Origin: Pseudomonas wuhanensis
Lineage (GTDB): Bacteria > Pseudomonadota > Gammaproteobacteria > Pseudomonadales > Pseudomonadaceae
Direction of reading: 5' to 3'
Length of the DNA: 64,000 nt
NCBI RefSeq assembly: GCF_030687395.1
Contig: NZ_CP117430.1
Location: 2,418,001-2,482,000 of the forward strand
The notes beneath the pieces are model-generated. The model was not told the DNA's origin. It saw only the letters and a list, made by a program, of their open reading frames with translations, and did not search any database. Positions within the stretch are counted from its first letter, which is position 1, and the number at the start of each line of letters is the position of its first letter. Below, piece after piece: positions 46,379 to 60,022 of this stretch. The translations under genes were made by a program, and so were the position numbers.

Positions 46379-46597
46379 TTAGCGAGCGCGGTAGGTGATG
46401 CGCCCTTTGCTCAAGTCATAGGGCGTCAGCTCGACGCGCACTTTGTCGCCGGTAAGAATACGGATGTAGTTCTTGCGCATCTTGCCGGAAATATGCGCGG
46501 TTACGACGTGCCCATTTTCCAACTCCACACGAAACATGGTGTTGGGCAGGGTGTCGACGACAGTGCCTTCCATTTCGAAGCTGTCTTCTTTCGACAT
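46379..46597 (-). CDS. infA: Translation initiation factor IF-1
   Basis: 72-aa OB-fold protein binding the ribosomal A site ([62 protein letters not shown]). The ATG at 46597 is the family start; the 22 in-frame codons before it are not family-like. It lies between clpA and bpt, the usual Pseudomonas order. Confidence 0.98.
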
Positions 46598-46697
46598 GCA
46601 GTAAAGCCCTCGGTGTCCAATGAATGGCCCGGTGCAACTGCGCCAGGCAAAAGCGGCGTGCATTGTGCCCGAAAAATGGGGTTTAAGCCAAGGGGTT

Positions 46698-47405
46698 CTA
46701 GCTCAGGATGACCCAACGCTGATTAATCAGCAGTTCGATAGGGCGATATTGGGTCTTGTAGCTCATTTTTTTGCAGTTTTTGATCCAGTAGCCTAGATAG
46801 ACCGCTTCCAGTCCCAGGCGCCCGGCTTCGGCGATCTGCCAGAGAATCGCGTAACGCCCCAGGCTGCGACGCTCCTCGCCGGGCTCGTAGAAGGTGTAGA
46901 CCGCCGATAAACCATTGGGCAGCAAGTCGGTCACGGCCACTGCCAGCAGTCGGCCTTCGAGACGAAATTCATAGAAGCGGGAGAACGGCAGGTCGCGCAC
47001 CAGGAAGGTCGAAAACTGGTCGCGGCTCGGCGGATACATATCGCCATCGGCGTGACGTTGTTCGATGTAGCGCTGATAGAGGTCGAAGTACTCTTCGCTG
47101 AACTTGGGTCTGGCCGGACGCACCTGCAAGTCTGCATTGCGTTTGACAATGCGTTTCTGCTGACGGTTGGGGGTAAATTGCGCCACAGGAATGCGCGCCG
47201 GCACGCACGCATTGCAATGCTGGCAATGGGGCCGGTAGAGATGATCGCCACTACGACGAAAGCCCATTTCCGACAGGTCTGCATAGACATGCACATCCAT
47301 GGGCTGGCTAGGGTCGAGGAACAGCGTGGTGGCCTGCTCCTCGGGCAGATAACTGCAAGAGTGGGGCTGAGTGGCATAGAACTTCAAACGCGCCAACTCG
47401 GTCAT
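46698..47405 (-). CDS. bpt: Aspartate/glutamate leucyltransferase (Bpt)
   Basis: 235-aa aminoacyl-tRNA-protein transferase of the Ate1/Bpt type, adding leucine to N-terminal Asp or Glu to create a degradation signal. The N-terminal cysteine region [18 protein letters not shown] and [18 protein letters not shown] are seen, then the GNAT-like fold with [25 protein letters not shown] and [20 protein letters not shown]. The ATG at 47405 has GAGGG 6 bp upstream. Confidence 0.93.
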
Positions 47406-47492
47406 GATCAACCCTCGGGATAAACTTTTGATTAGGGGGCGCTCTCAATTCGTTTCCCCGCATTAAGTGTAAGCCACGCGCGCAAAAGTCGC

Positions 47493-48173
47493 TCAGCAAA
47501 CCCAGTTGGAGCGCCCCGGTTGATCCAGGTGCCGCGCAAGATAGCCAGCAAATTCGCGGCGAGGAATCGCTCGGGCACCCAGACTGTGCAGATGATCGGT
47601 AGGCATCTGGCAATCAATCAGCACAAAACCTGAGTCCTTCAGATGCCGCACCAGTGTGGCGAAGCCATATTTGGAGGCGTTGTCGGCGCGGCTGAACATC
47701 GATTCGCCGAAAAACAGCTGCCCCATAGCCAGGCCGTAGAGCCCGCCGACCAGCACGCCATCGTCCCAGACTTCCACCGAATGGGCGTAACCACGCCTGT
47801 GCAGTTCGACATAGGCATCCTGCATCGCTTGGGTGATCCAGGTGCCGTCAGCGTACTCGCGCGGTGCGGCGCAGGCGCGGATGACCGCGGCAAAATCCCG
47901 ATCGAAGGTCACTTGATAGCGCTGCTGGCGCAGCAGTTTGTTCAAGCTGCGGGAGACATGCAGTTCGTCGGGAAACAAAACCGTGCGCGGATCCGGCGAC
48001 CACCAGAGAATCGGCTGGCCCTCCGAAAACCACGGAAAGCAGCCGTGACGATAGGCTTGAATCAGACGATCGGCAGACAGATCGCCGCCCGCGGCCAGCA
48101 GCCCGTTGGGGTCGCGCATGGCTTTTTCCAGCGGCGGGAAGGTCAGGGTATTGCGTTGTAACCAAGTCAGCAT
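47493..48173 (-). CDS. aat: Leucyl/phenylalanyl-tRNA-protein transferase
   Basis: 226-aa enzyme that adds Leu or Phe to N-terminal Lys or Arg, creating ClpS ligands. Family parts: [66 protein letters not shown] and [33 protein letters not shown]. The ATG at 48173 gives the usual length; the ribosome site is weak. Confidence 0.96.
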   Translation of the reverse strand: MLTWLQRNTLTFPPLEKAMRDPNGLLAAGGDLSADRLIQAYRHGCFPWFSEGQPILWWSPDPRTVLFPDELHVSRSLNKLLRQQRYQVTFDRDFAAVIRACAAPREYADGTWITQAMQDAYVELHRRGYAHSVEVWDDGVLVGGLYGLAMGQLFFGESMFSRADNASKYGFATLVRHLKDSGFVLIDCQMPTDHLHSLGARAIPRREFAGYLARHLDQPGRSNWVC

Positions 48174-48241
48174 GGCATCCGGGCTTGCAGAAGGGGAGGG
48201 CGGTGGCGGGCCGTTGAGCCCGCCTTGAAGGAGGTTAACCG

Positions 48242-49506
<1,265 letters not shown>

Positions 49507-51912
49507 TTGAAGAAATCCACCGCAGCACCTAAAACAGTCGTCCCGCTCTGGCGCCAGCAATTGCACTACCGGCTCAAGGAAGGTGCATTGATCGCCATCG
49601 GCGCCTTGTGCCTGTTCCTGATGATGGCTTTGTTGACCTACGGCAAAGACGATCCGGGCTGGAGCCATAACAGCAAGATCGACGATGTACAGAACTTCGG
49701 CGGGCCTGCCGGCTCTTACAGCGCCGACATCCTGTTCATGGTCCTGGGTTACTTCGCCTACATTTTCCCGTTGCTGCTGGCGATCAAGGCGTATCAGATA
49801 TTTCGCCAGCGCCACGAACCGTGGCAGTGGAGCGGCTGGCTGTTCTCCTGGCGCCTGATCGGCCTGGTGTTTCTGGTGCTGTCGGGTGCGGCGCTGGCCC
49901 ACATCCATTTCCATGCGGCGACCGGTCTGCCGGCCGGCGCGGGTGGCGCTTTGGGCGAAAGCCTTGGCGATCTGGCCAGGAACGCGCTGAACATCCAGGG
50001 CAGCACGCTGTTGTTCATCGCGCTGTTCCTGTTCGGCCTGACAGTGTTCACCGACCTGTCGTGGTTCAAGGTGATGGACGTCACCGGCAAGATCACCCTC
50101 GATCTTTTCGAACTGTTTCAGGGCGCGGCCAATCGCTGGTGGGCGGCCCGTGTCGAACGCAAGCAACTGGTCGCCCAACTGCGTGAGGTGGACGATCGCG
50201 TGCATGACGTGGTCGCGCCGACCGTCACCGACAAACGCGAGCAGGCCAAGGTCAAGGAGCGCCTGATCGAGCGCGAGCAGGCCCTGAGCAAGCACATGTC
50301 CGAGCGCGAGAAACAGGTGCCGCCGGTGATTGCCCCCGCGCCACCCAAACCGGCCGCCCCGAGCAAACGCGTGGAAAAAGAGAAACAGGCGCCGTTGTTC
50401 GTCGACAGCGCCGTGGAAGGCACCTTGCCGCCGATCTCGATTCTCGACCCCGCGGAAAAGAAACAACTCAATTATTCGCCTGAATCCCTGGCGGCCGTCG
50501 GCCACTTGCTGGAAATCAAGCTCAAGGAATTCGGCGTCGAAGTCTCGGTGGATTCGATTCATCCAGGGCCGGTCATTACCCGTTACGAAATCCAGCCAGC
50601 AGCCGGGGTCAAAGTCAGCCGTATCTCCAACCTGGCGAAAGACCTGGCCCGTTCCCTGGCCGTGACCAGTGTGCGTGTCGTGGAAGTGATTCCGGGCAAG
50701 ACCACCGTCGGTATCGAGATCCCTAACGAAGACCGGCAGATCGTGCGGTTCTCCGAGGTCTTGTCGACCCCCGAGTACGATAACTTCAAGTCCCCGGTCA
50801 CCCTGGCCCTGGGTCATGATATCGGCGGCAAACCGGTCATCACCGACCTTGCGAAAATGCCGCATTTGCTGGTGGCCGGTACGACCGGTTCCGGTAAGTC
50901 GGTGGGTGTGAACGCGATGATCCTGTCCATTCTGTTCAAGTCTGGCCCGGAAGACGCCAAGCTGATCATGATCGACCCGAAAATGCTTGAACTGTCGATC
51001 TACGAAGGCATTCCGCACCTGCTGTGCCCGGTGGTCACCGACATGAAGGACGCCGCCAACGCCTTGCGCTGGAGCGTCGCCGAGATGGAACGGCGCTACA
51101 AGCTGATGGCGAAGATGGGCGTGCGTAACCTGTCGGGCTTCAACGCCAAGGTCAAGGAAGCCCAGGACGCCGGCGAGCCGTTGAGCGATCCGCTGTACAA
51201 GCGTGAAAGCATCCACGACGAGGCACCACTGCTGCAAAAATTGCCGACCATCGTCGTGGTCGTGGACGAATTCGCCGACATGATGATGATTGTCGGCAAG
51301 AAGGTTGAAGAGCTGATCGCCCGTATCGCCCAGAAGGCTCGTGCGGCCGGTATCCACTTGATCCTCGCGACCCAGCGGCCGTCGGTGGACGTGATCACCG
51401 GTCTGATCAAGGCGAACATTCCGACCCGTATGGCGTTCCAGGTATCGAGCAAGATCGATTCGCGGACCATCATCGACCAGGGCGGCGCCGAACAACTGCT
51501 AGGCCACGGTGATATGTTGTACATGCCGCCGGGCACCAGTTTGCCGATTCGTGTTCACGGCGCGTTCGTGTCCGACGATGAGGTTCACCGGGTGGTTGAA
51601 GCCTGGAAACTGCGCGGCGCACCTGAATACAACGATGACATCCTCGCCGGTGTCGAAGAGGCCGGTAGCGGCTTTGAAAACGGCGGCGGTGGCGGTGACG
51701 ATGATGCCGAAACCGATGCGCTTTACGACGAAGCAGTGCAGTTCGTCCTGGAAAGCCGTCGCGCGTCCATCTCCGCGGTTCAGCGCAAGCTGAAAATCGG
51801 CTACAACCGCGCGGCGCGCATGATCGAAGCCATGGAAATGGCCGGGGTCGTGACGTCCATGAACACCAACGGTTCGCGTGAAGTCCTGGCCCCTGGCCCG
51901 GTCCGCGACTGA
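49507..51912 (+). CDS. ftsK: DNA translocase FtsK
   Basis: 801-aa septal DNA pump that sorts chromosomes at division. The TTG start at 49507 gives [26 protein letters not shown]; an ATG that would shorten it is absent nearby. Four N-terminal TM helices (residues ~25-190) are followed by a short linker with proline-rich [13 protein letters not shown]. The motor has Walker A GTTGSGKS (458-465) and Walker [18 protein letters not shown]. The C-terminal gamma winged helix ([36 protein letters not shown]) reads KOPS sites. Confidence 0.98.
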   Translation: MKKSTAAPKTVVPLWRQQLHYRLKEGALIAIGALCLFLMMALLTYGKDDPGWSHNSKIDDVQNFGGPAGSYSADILFMVLGYFAYIFPLLLAIKAYQIFRQRHEPWQWSGWLFSWRLIGLVFLVLSGAALAHIHFHAATGLPAGAGGALGESLGDLARNALNIQGSTLLFIALFLFGLTVFTDLSWFKVMDVTGKITLDLFELFQGAANRWWAARVERKQLVAQLREVDDRVHDVVAPTVTDKREQAKVKERLIEREQALSKHMSEREKQVPPVIAPAPPKPAAPSKRVEKEKQAPLFVDSAVEGTLPPISILDPAEKKQLNYSPESLAAVGHLLEIKLKEFGVEVSVDSIHPGPVITRYEIQPAAGVKVSRISNLAKDLARSLAVTSVRVVEVIPGKTTVGIEIPNEDRQIVRFSEVLSTPEYDNFKSPVTLALGHDIGGKPVITDLAKMPHLLVAGTTGSGKSVGVNAMILSILFKSGPEDAKLIMIDPKMLELSIYEGIPHLLCPVVTDMKDAANALRWSVAEMERRYKLMAKMGVRNLSGFNAKVKEAQDAGEPLSDPLYKRESIHDEAPLLQKLPTIVVVVDEFADMMMIVGKKVEELIARIAQKARAAGIHLILATQRPSVDVITGLIKANIPTRMAFQVSSKIDSRTIIDQGGAEQLLGHGDMLYMPPGTSLPIRVHGAFVSDDEVHRVVEAWKLRGAPEYNDDILAGVEEAGSGFENGGGGGDDDAETDALYDEAVQFVLESRRASISAVQRKLKIGYNRAARMIEAMEMAGVVTSMNTNGSREVLAPGPVRD

Positions 51913-51979
51913 TCCGGTTTTGAAAAGGGCGGTGTCTGAGACGCCGCCCGCACTCCCACGAATGTTTATGAGGACTCCC

Positions 51980-52603
51980 ATGCGTCTTATCCGCATGCTG
52001 TTGCTGCCGGTACTGGCTTTGACCACGCTTTCGGTCCACGCCGATGACAAGGACGTGGCGCGTCTGACTCAACTGCTGGAAAAATCCCAGACCCTGACCG
52101 CGCGTTTCTCCCAGCTGACCCTCGATGGCAGCGGCACCCAGTTGCAGGAAACCGCGGGTGAAATGTCCTTGCAGCGCCCGGGCCTGTTCTACTGGCACAC
52201 CAATGCGCCGGCCGAGCAAACCATGGTATCGGACGGTAAGAAAGTAACCCTGTGGGACCCGGATCTGGAACAGGCCACCATCAAGACCCTCGACCAGCGT
52301 CTTACCCAGACCCCGGCACTGCTGCTGTCCGGTGACGTGTCCAAGATCAGCCAGAGCTTCGACATCAGCGCCAAGGAAGCCGGTGGCGTGATCGACTTCA
52401 CCCTGAAGCCGAAAACCAAGGACTCTCTGTTCGACAGCCTGCGCCTGTCGTTCCGCAATGGTCTGGTCAATGATATGCAGATGATTGACAGTGTCGGTCA
52501 GCGCACCAATATCCTGTTCACCGGTGTGAAGGCCAACGAACCGATTCCGGCGTCCAAGTTCAAGTTCGACATTCCCAAGGGTGCCGATGTGATCCAGGAA
52601 TAA
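51980..52603 (+). CDS. lolA: Outer-membrane lipoprotein carrier protein LolA
   Basis: 207-aa periplasmic chaperone that carries lipoproteins from LolCDE to LolB. Signal peptide [21 protein letters not shown], then [63 protein letters not shown] as expected. The ATG at 51980 has GAGGA 5 bp upstream. It is 67 bp downstream of ftsK. Confidence 0.96.
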   Translation: MRLIRMLLLPVLALTTLSVHADDKDVARLTQLLEKSQTLTARFSQLTLDGSGTQLQETAGEMSLQRPGLFYWHTNAPAEQTMVSDGKKVTLWDPDLEQATIKTLDQRLTQTPALLLSGDVSKISQSFDISAKEAGGVIDFTLKPKTKDSLFDSLRLSFRNGLVNDMQMIDSVGQRTNILFTGVKANEPIPASKFKFDIPKGADVIQE

Positions 52604-52620
52604 AGAGCAGAACATAGAAC

Positions 52621-52712
52621 CTGTGGGAGCGGGCTTGCCCGCGATGGCATTGTGTCAGGCGACTCTGATGTTGGATGTAATGCCGCCATCGCGGGCAAGC
52701 CCGCTCCCACAG
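52621..52712. repeat. REP pair (REPIN)
   Basis: Canonical units CTGTGGGAGCGGGCTTGCCC and mirror, spacer about 35 nt, between lolA and rarA. Confidence 0.92.
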
Positions 52713-52776
52713 GGATTGTGGTGTTTAGCGCTTTAACTGATCGGCATCAGGACCCAGTGAGGTTTCATAAGTAGTG

Positions 52777-54099
52777 ATGGACCTGTTTCGCAGCGCCCCG
52801 ATTGCTCAACCCTTGGCCGCACGCCTGCGTGCGGCCAATCTGGACGAGTACGTCGGTCAGGAACACGTGCTCGCTCGCGGCAAGCCTTTGCGCGAAGCCC
52901 TGGAGCAGGGTGCCCTGCACTCGATGATTTTCTGGGGGCCGCCGGGGGTGGGTAAAACCACATTGGCGCGCTTGCTCGCGGAAGTCTCCGATGCGCATTT
53001 CGAAACGGTTTCGGCGGTGCTGGCCGGGGTCAAAGAGATTCGTCAGGCGGTGGAAGTCGCCAAGCAGCAGGCCGGGCAGTACGGCAAACGCACCATCCTG
53101 TTCGTCGACGAAGTGCACCGCTTCAACAAGTCCCAGCAGGATGCGTTCCTGCCCTATGTTGAAGACGGCACACTGATTTTCATCGGCGCAACCACCGAAA
53201 ACCCCTCGTTCGAACTCAATAACGCGCTCCTGTCCCGGGCGCGCGTCTATGTGCTCAAAAGCCTCGACGAAGCGGCCCTGCGCAAGCTGGTGCATCGCGC
53301 GCTGACCGAAGAGCGTGGGTTGGGCAAACGGCAACTGACCCTCAGCGATGAAGGTTTCCAGATGCTGTTGTCCGCCGCCGATGGCGATGGCCGGCGACTG
53401 CTCAATCTGCTGGAAAACGCCTCGGACCTGGCCGAAGACAACAGCGAAATCGGCGTCGATCTGCTGCAAAGTCTGCTCGGCGATACCCGTCGACGTTTCG
53501 ACAAGGGCGGCGAAGCCTTCTACGACCAGATATCCGCGCTGCATAAATCGGTGCGCGGCTCCAATCCCGATGGCGCGCTGTATTGGTTCGCGCGGATGAT
53601 CGACGGCGGTTGCGACCCGCTGTACCTGGCCCGACGCGTGGTGCGCATGGCCAGCGAAGACATCGGTAATGCCGACCCCCGCGCCCTGAGCCTGTGCCTG
53701 GCGGCGTGGGAAGTGCAGGAGCGCCTCGGCAGCCCCGAAGGCGAATTGGCGGTGGCCCAGGCCATTACGTATCTGGCCTGCGCGCCGAAAAGCAATGCGG
53801 TGTACATAGGCTTCAAAGCCGCGATGCGCAGCGCCACCGAGCACGGTTCGCTCGAAGTGCCGCTGCACCTGCGCAACGCGCCGACCAAGTTGATGAAGCA
53901 ATTGGGCTATGGCGACGAATACCGTTATGCCCACGATGAGCCGGATGCCTACGCCGCAGGCGAAGACTACTTCCCGGACGAGCTCGAACCGCAACGGTTT
54001 TATCAACCCGTGCCCCGCGGCCTGGAGCTGAAGATCGGCGAAAAGCTTAACCACCTCGCGCAGCTTGATCGTCTAAGCCCACGGCAGCGGAGAAAATAG
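52777..54099 (+). CDS. rarA: Replication-associated recombination protein A (RarA/MgsA)
   Basis: 440-aa AAA+ ATPase acting at stalled forks. Walker [10 protein letters not shown] is at residues 54-62, with Walker [12 protein letters not shown] and sensor [22 protein letters not shown]. The C-terminal tetramerisation part is [35 protein letters not shown]. The ATG at 52777 is preferred to the GTG one codon earlier. The stop overlaps the crcB start by one base. Confidence 0.96.
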   Translation: MDLFRSAPIAQPLAARLRAANLDEYVGQEHVLARGKPLREALEQGALHSMIFWGPPGVGKTTLARLLAEVSDAHFETVSAVLAGVKEIRQAVEVAKQQAGQYGKRTILFVDEVHRFNKSQQDAFLPYVEDGTLIFIGATTENPSFELNNALLSRARVYVLKSLDEAALRKLVHRALTEERGLGKRQLTLSDEGFQMLLSAADGDGRRLLNLLENASDLAEDNSEIGVDLLQSLLGDTRRRFDKGGEAFYDQISALHKSVRGSNPDGALYWFARMIDGGCDPLYLARRVVRMASEDIGNADPRALSLCLAAWEVQERLGSPEGELAVAQAITYLACAPKSNAVYIGFKAAMRSATEHGSLEVPLHLRNAPTKLMKQLGYGDEYRYAHDEPDAYAAGEDYFPDELEPQRFYQPVPRGLELKIGEKLNHLAQLDRLSPRQRRK

Positions 54100-54473
54100 T
54101 GATTCCATTGATCGTTGCCGTTTCTGTCGGCGGTGTCGCCGGTACGCTATTGCGCTTCGCCACCGGAAACTGGATCAACGCGAATTGGCCACGGCACTTC
54201 TATACCGCGACGCTGGCCGTTAATATCGTGGGCTGTTTGCTGATCGGCGTTCTATACGGTCTGTTTTTGATTCGCCCGGAGGTACCGTTTGCGGTGCGCG
54301 CCGGGTTGATGGTCGGCTTCCTCGGGGGGCTGACGACTTTTTCATCCTTTTCACTGGATACGGTGCGCCTGCTGGAAACCGGGCAAGTGCCGCTGGCCCT
54401 GGGCTATGCGGCGATCAGCGTATTCGGCGGGCTGCTCGCCACCTGGGCTGGCCTGTCCTTGACCAAACTTTGA
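54099..54473 (+). CDS. crcB: Fluoride ion channel CrcB (Fluc)
   Basis: 124-aa, four-TM dual-topology fluoride exporter. Conserved [23 protein letters not shown] and the [16 protein letters not shown] box with channel phenylalanines are present. The GTG start at 54099 shares a base with the rarA stop. No fluoride riboswitch is seen, as expected for an internal operon position. Confidence 0.96.
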   Translation: MIPLIVAVSVGGVAGTLLRFATGNWINANWPRHFYTATLAVNIVGCLLIGVLYGLFLIRPEVPFAVRAGLMVGFLGGLTTFSSFSLDTVRLLETGQVPLALGYAAISVFGGLLATWAGLSLTKL

Positions 54474-54476
54474 TAA

Positions 54477-55769
<1,293 letters not shown>

Positions 55770-57164
55770 ATGGACTATCTGCCGCTGTTTCATAACCTTC
55801 GCGGCAGTCGTGTATTGGTCGTCGGCGGAGGGGAAATTGCCTTGCGCAAATCCCGCCTGCTGGCCGAAGCCGGTGCGCTGCTGCGGGTGGTTGCACCGGA
55901 AATCGAACCGCAACTGCGCGAGCTAGTGATCGGCAGCGGTGGCGAGTGCCTGGTGCGAGGCTACGTCGAGGCGGATCTGGACGGTTGCGGGCTGATCATC
56001 GCCGCCACCGACGACGAACCGTTGAATGCGCAAGTCTCCGCCGATGCTCATCGGCGTTGCGTGCCGGTCAACGTGGTGGACGCGCCGGCCCTGTGCAGCG
56101 TGATATTCCCGGCGATCGTCGACCGTTCCCCATTGATCATCGCGGTGTCCAGCGGCGGCGATGCGCCGGTGCTGGCGCGGTTGATTCGCGCCAAGCTGGA
56201 AACCTGGATTCCTTCCACCTACGGTCAACTGGCCGGTCTGGCGGCGCGTTTCCGCACTCAGGTCAAAGGCCTGTTTCCGGATGTGCAGCAGCGCCGGGCG
56301 TTCTGGGAGGATGTATTCCAGGGCCCGATTGCCGACCGGCAACTGGCCGGGCAGGGCGCCGAGGCCGAGCGCTTGATGCTGGCCAAAATCAATGGCGAAG
56401 CCCCTGTAGCCACTGGCGAGGTTTATCTGGTAGGCGCCGGGCCGGGTGATCCCGACCTGTTGACCTTCCGCGCCTTGCGCCTGATGCAGCAAGCCGACGT
56501 GGTGTTGTATGACCGTCTGGTGGCGCCGGCGATTCTGGATTTGTGCCGTCGCGATGCCGAGCGGGTCTACGTTGGCAAGCGCCGCGCCGATCACGCCGTG
56601 CCTCAGGAACAGATCAACCAGCATCTGGTGGATCTGGCCAAGGCCGGCAAGCGCGTGGTGCGGTTGAAGGGCGGCGATCCGTTCATCTTCGGGCGCGGCG
56701 GTGAAGAGATCGAAGAGCTGGCGGCCCATGGCATCCCGTTCCAGGTCGTACCGGGCATCACCGCCGCCAGCGGTTGCGCGGCGTATGCCGGGATTCCGCT
56801 GACTCACCGCGATTACGCGCAGTCGGTGCGGTTTGTCACCGGGCACCTCAAGGACGGTTCCACCGATTTGCCGTGGGCCGACCTGGTCGCGCCGGCGCAA
56901 ACCCTGGTGTTTTACATGGGGCTGGTGGGTTTGCCGATCATCTGCGAGCAGTTGATCAAACACGGTCGCGCGGCCGATACCCCGGCGGCGTTGATCCAGC
57001 AGGGCACCACGGTCAATCAGCGGGTGTTTACCGGCACCCTGGCTGATCTTCCACGGCTGGTGGCGGAGCATGAAGTGCATGCACCGACGCTGGTGATCGT
57101 CGGGGAGGTGGTGCAACTGCGCGAGAAACTGGCGTGGTTTGAAGGGGCTCAGGCGCAGGTCTGA
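55770..57164 (+). CDS. cysG: Siroheme synthase (fused)
   Basis: 464-aa trifunctional enzyme. The N-terminal part (to about residue 210; [18 protein letters not shown]) is the precorrin-2 dehydrogenase/ferrochelatase. The C-terminal part is uroporphyrinogen-III methyltransferase ([68 protein letters not shown]). The ATG immediately follows the serS stop. It supplies siroheme for sulfite and nitrite reductases. Confidence 0.97.
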   Translation: MDYLPLFHNLRGSRVLVVGGGEIALRKSRLLAEAGALLRVVAPEIEPQLRELVIGSGGECLVRGYVEADLDGCGLIIAATDDEPLNAQVSADAHRRCVPVNVVDAPALCSVIFPAIVDRSPLIIAVSSGGDAPVLARLIRAKLETWIPSTYGQLAGLAARFRTQVKGLFPDVQQRRAFWEDVFQGPIADRQLAGQGAEAERLMLAKINGEAPVATGEVYLVGAGPGDPDLLTFRALRLMQQADVVLYDRLVAPAILDLCRRDAERVYVGKRRADHAVPQEQINQHLVDLAKAGKRVVRLKGGDPFIFGRGGEEIEELAAHGIPFQVVPGITAASGCAAYAGIPLTHRDYAQSVRFVTGHLKDGSTDLPWADLVAPAQTLVFYMGLVGLPIICEQLIKHGRAADTPAALIQQGTTVNQRVFTGTLADLPRLVAEHEVHAPTLVIVGEVVQLREKLAWFEGAQAQV

Positions 57165-57174
57165 GTGCCGAGTC

Positions 57175-57275
57175 GCCTCCATCGCGGGCAAGCCCGCTCC
57201 CACAGGTTATTGGGTGAAGCTGCAATCTTTGGCATCACACAAATTCCTGTGGGAGCGGGCTTGCCCGCGATGAGG
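57175..57275. repeat. REP pair, outward arrangement
   Basis: Mirror unit first (GCGGGCAAGCCCGCTCCCAC), then the forward unit, around a 41-nt spacer. The spacer is almost the same as that at 60884-60924. Confidence 0.9.
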
Positions 57276-57300
57276 CCCTCAAAACCACCCTTGCTTCAGA

Positions 57301-58308
57301 TCAGAACTCGGCCTTGCGCCAAACCCCTTTCCCACTCAACCGCGCCCGATCATGAGCCGCAGTGAAATCCTGCGCTGGCCCTTTAGGCACGATCCCGGTC
57401 GGATTGATGGTCTTGTGGCTGCCGTAGTAGTGATTCTTGATGTGCTCAAAACTCACCGTCTCGGCAATCCCCGGCCACTGATAAATCTCCCGTAGCCAGT
57501 TCGACAGATTTGGATAATCGGCAATCCGTCGCAGGTTGCACTTGAAGTGTCCGAAGTACACCGCATCGAAACGAATCATTGTCGTGAACAGCCGAATATC
57601 CGCTTCCGTCAGGTATTCACCCGTCAGGTACCGATTCGCGCCCAGCAATTGCTCCAGCCGATCCAGCTCGCCAAACAACTCATCGAACGCTTCTTCATAA
57701 GCCTGCTGCGACGTAGCAAACCCGGCGCGATAGACGCCGTTATTCACTGCTGGATAAATCCGCTCGTTCAGCGCATCGATCTCGGTCCGCAATGGCGCCG
57801 GGTAGAAATCAAGGTCATTGCCGGTCAACTCGTCAAAAGCGCTGTTGAACATGCGGATGATCTCCGCCGACTCATTGTTGACGATGCGATTCGTCTGCTT
57901 GTCCCAGAGCACCGGCACAGTGACGCGGCCGGTGTAGTTGGCGGTGTCGGCGGTGTAGCGCTGGTGCATGAAATTGAAGTGATCAAGCTTGTCGCCGGTC
58001 GAGCCCAGGTTTTTATCAAAGGTCCAGCCGTTTTCCAGCATCAACCAGCTGACCACCGACACGTCGATCAGGCTTTCGAGGCCTTTGAGTTTGCGCAGGA
58101 TCAGCGTGCGGTGGGCCCACGGGCAGGCGAGGGACACATAGAGATGATAGCGACCAGCCTCGGCGGCAAAACCACCGACGCCGGTCGGGCCTGGCTTGCC
58201 ATCGGCCGTCAGCCAGTTACGACGCTGCGCCTGTTCGCGCTGAAACGCGCCATCCTTGCTGCTTTCATACCACTGATCCTGCCAGCGGCCTTCGACTAAC
58301 AAACCCAT
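57301..58308 (-). CDS. yqjG: Glutathionyl-hydroquinone reductase (YqjG/Xi-class GST)
   Basis: 335-aa enzyme reducing glutathionyl-hydroquinones. The catalytic C62 is in SLACPWAHRTLILRKLKGLE, the Xi-class signature. The C-terminal helical domain (IYPAVNNGVYRAGFATSQQAYEEAFDELFGELDRLEQLLGANRYLTGEYLTEADIRLFTTMIRFDAVYFGHFKCN) is typical. It stands alone between REP elements. Confidence 0.93.
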   Translation of the reverse strand: MGLLVEGRWQDQWYESSKDGAFQREQAQRRNWLTADGKPGPTGVGGFAAEAGRYHLYVSLACPWAHRTLILRKLKGLESLIDVSVVSWLMLENGWTFDKNLGSTGDKLDHFNFMHQRYTADTANYTGRVTVPVLWDKQTNRIVNNESAEIIRMFNSAFDELTGNDLDFYPAPLRTEIDALNERIYPAVNNGVYRAGFATSQQAYEEAFDELFGELDRLEQLLGANRYLTGEYLTEADIRLFTTMIRFDAVYFGHFKCNLRRIADYPNLSNWLREIYQWPGIAETVSFEHIKNHYYGSHKTINPTGIVPKGPAQDFTAAHDRARLSGKGVWRKAEF

Positions 58309-58398
58309 TTTCCTGACTCCTCAACCGATAAGCGTTGGAGAGGAGTCTATGCGCATAGGTTCGAACAAAAAGCGCAAAGGTTGGGCGTTTATGATCGG

Positions 58399-59400
58399 TT
58401 AAATCGATCGGTCCCTTGCATCCCAATACTGCTGGGCGGTTTCGAACGCTTGCTCGCGGGTCTGGCCGAGGCCGCGCAACGCCAGGGCCATGGTCGAGAT
58501 CAACGCCATTTGCGGGTAGCTGTCGACCACGTCGCCACGCCACACCGCTTTCAAATGCTCAGGATCGAGCGAAGCGGGTTTGACGTGGCGCTGGGTCGAC
58601 AGCTGCGGCCATTCTTCATCCCAGCTTTCGCCGCCAGTGGTGCCATACAGGTGACTGTCGGCATCCGGGTTGATCTCGATTTCGCCGCCATCGCCCTTGA
58701 TGACGATGGCGGTGTCACCCAGCAAACCGCTGGCATCGCGATGCACGGCCTGGTAGCCGGGGTGGAAAATGCTTTGTAGGCCGCAACGAGCACCCAGCGG
58801 GTTGAGAATTCGCGCCAGGGAATGGATCGGCGAGCGCAGGCCCAAGGTGTTGCGCAGGTCGATCATCCGCTGAAGTTGTGGGGCCCAGTCCACCAATGGC
58901 ATGAACGCCAGACCGCCCTGATCGAGCGCCGTGCCGACCTGCTGCCAGTTGCGGCACAGCGGAATGCTCAGCGTCTCGAGCAGTTGTTCGCTGTACAGCC
59001 GACCGGCCGTGTGCGCGCCGCCGCCATGCATGAAGATGCGCACACCGTTCTGCGCCAGGCACTTGGCCGCCAGCAGATACCACGGCAGATGACGCTTCTT
59101 GCCTGCATATGTCGGCCAGTCCAGATCGACCGACAGCGCCGGTGGATTCAGCCGTTCACGCAAGGCTTCGGTGAACCCGGCCATTTCCTCGGCGCTTTCT
59201 TCCTTGTGCCGCAACAGCATCAGGAACGCGCCAAGCTGGGTGTCCTCGACCTTGTCGTCGAGCAACAGGCCCATGGCTTCGCGGGCTTCGGCCCGGGTCA
59301 GATCGCGGGCGCCGCGTTTGCCTTTGCCAAGAATCCGCACGAATTGGGCGAACGGGTGCTCGGCGGGCGTTTCGAGGGTCAATGCTGGATAGTCGGTCAT
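58399..59400 (-). CDS. Glycosyltransferase family protein, TrpD2/YbiB type
   Basis: 333-aa protein resembling anthranilate phosphoribosyltransferase. It has the N-terminal helical domain (RDLTRAEAREAMGLLLDDKVEDTQLGAFLMLLRHKEESAEEMAGFTEA) and a phosphoribosyltransferase-like core. The usual catalytic KHGN.. loop is not present; MHGGGAHTAGRLYS occupies that area. TrpD2 proteins of this type bind nucleic acid and do not make tryptophan. The ATG overlaps the tusE stop, so it is the fifth gene of the tus operon. Confidence 0.85.
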   Translation of the reverse strand: MTDYPALTLETPAEHPFAQFVRILGKGKRGARDLTRAEAREAMGLLLDDKVEDTQLGAFLMLLRHKEESAEEMAGFTEALRERLNPPALSVDLDWPTYAGKKRHLPWYLLAAKCLAQNGVRIFMHGGGAHTAGRLYSEQLLETLSIPLCRNWQQVGTALDQGGLAFMPLVDWAPQLQRMIDLRNTLGLRSPIHSLARILNPLGARCGLQSIFHPGYQAVHRDASGLLGDTAIVIKGDGGEIEINPDADSHLYGTTGGESWDEEWPQLSTQRHVKPASLDPEHLKAVWRGDVVDSYPQMALISTMALALRGLGQTREQAFETAQQYWDARDRSI

Positions 59401-59732
59401 AAGCAATTCGTCGGTTTGGGCAGGCCCGCCAGTTTCGCGGCGAGTTTGGCAGGGGTGCCTTTGAACAGTCGGTTCAGGTGCAGGCTGTTGCCCTTGTCGG
59501 GGCCGAGTTTCAATGCGGTGTACTTGATCAGCGGGCGGGTCGCCGGGGACAGCTGGAATTCGGCGTAGAAACGGCGCAGCAGTTCGAGGATTTCCCAGTG
59601 TTCCGGGCTCAACTCGATGTCTTCGGCCGCAGCGAGGGCGGTGGCCACTTCGGCAGACCAGTCACTCAGCTCGACCAGGAAACCGTCCTTGTCCAGTTCA
59701 ATGGCGCGGGCGCCAACAGTCAGGGATTTCAT
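59397..59732 (-). CDS. tusE: Sulfurtransferase TusE (DsrC family)
   Basis: 111-aa sulfur carrier that hands persulfide to MnmA. The C-terminal arm ends PKPTNCL with the active penultimate cysteine C110; RRFYAEFQLSPATRPLIKYTALKLGPDKGNSLHLNRLF is typical. The ATG at 59732 (MKSLTVGARAIELDKDGFL) is chosen over a much longer out-of-family ORF. Confidence 0.95.
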   Translation of the reverse strand: MKSLTVGARAIELDKDGFLVELSDWSAEVATALAAAEDIELSPEHWEILELLRRFYAEFQLSPATRPLIKYTALKLGPDKGNSLHLNRLFKGTPAKLAAKLAGLPKPTNCL

Positions 59733-60022
59733 AGCCAACTGTTGACCTTGTCGTAATGAATCGACAGCTCGACGAAGGCGGGGTAATCGATGGCACTGGC
59801 CCAGTCCGGGACTTGCAGAGCCCGGGCCTGTACGTCTTCGGCCAGAACGAACAGTTTCAGCTGGCGGGCGTGCAGCGCGCTGAACGGTGCGGTGCCTGGC
59901 TGCAAGGCATAGGCCGCGTCGCCACTCAGTAGCAGCGCATCGTTGGGGCCGATCACGCGCAGGCAACTGCTCAGGCGGTCGTCGCCGAAAGGGGAATGAG
60001 ACAACACATGCAAAGTCGACAT
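59729..60022 (-). CDS. tusB: Sulfurtransferase complex subunit TusB (DsrH)
   Basis: 97-aa small subunit of the TusBCD sulfur relay complex (MSTLHVLSHSPFGDDRLSSCLRVIGPNDALLLSGDAAYAL). Ends overlap tusE by 4 bp and tusC by one base. This subunit is poorly conserved, and the call relies on gene order too. Confidence 0.9.
   Translation of the reverse strand: MSTLHVLSHSPFGDDRLSSCLRVIGPNDALLLSGDAAYALQPGTAPFSALHARQLKLFVLAEDVQARALQVPDWASAIDYPAFVELSIHYDKVNSWL

Noticed and set aside
54050..54110. Fluoride riboswitch before crcB
   Set aside because: crcB overlaps the rarA stop, leaving no room for an aptamer.
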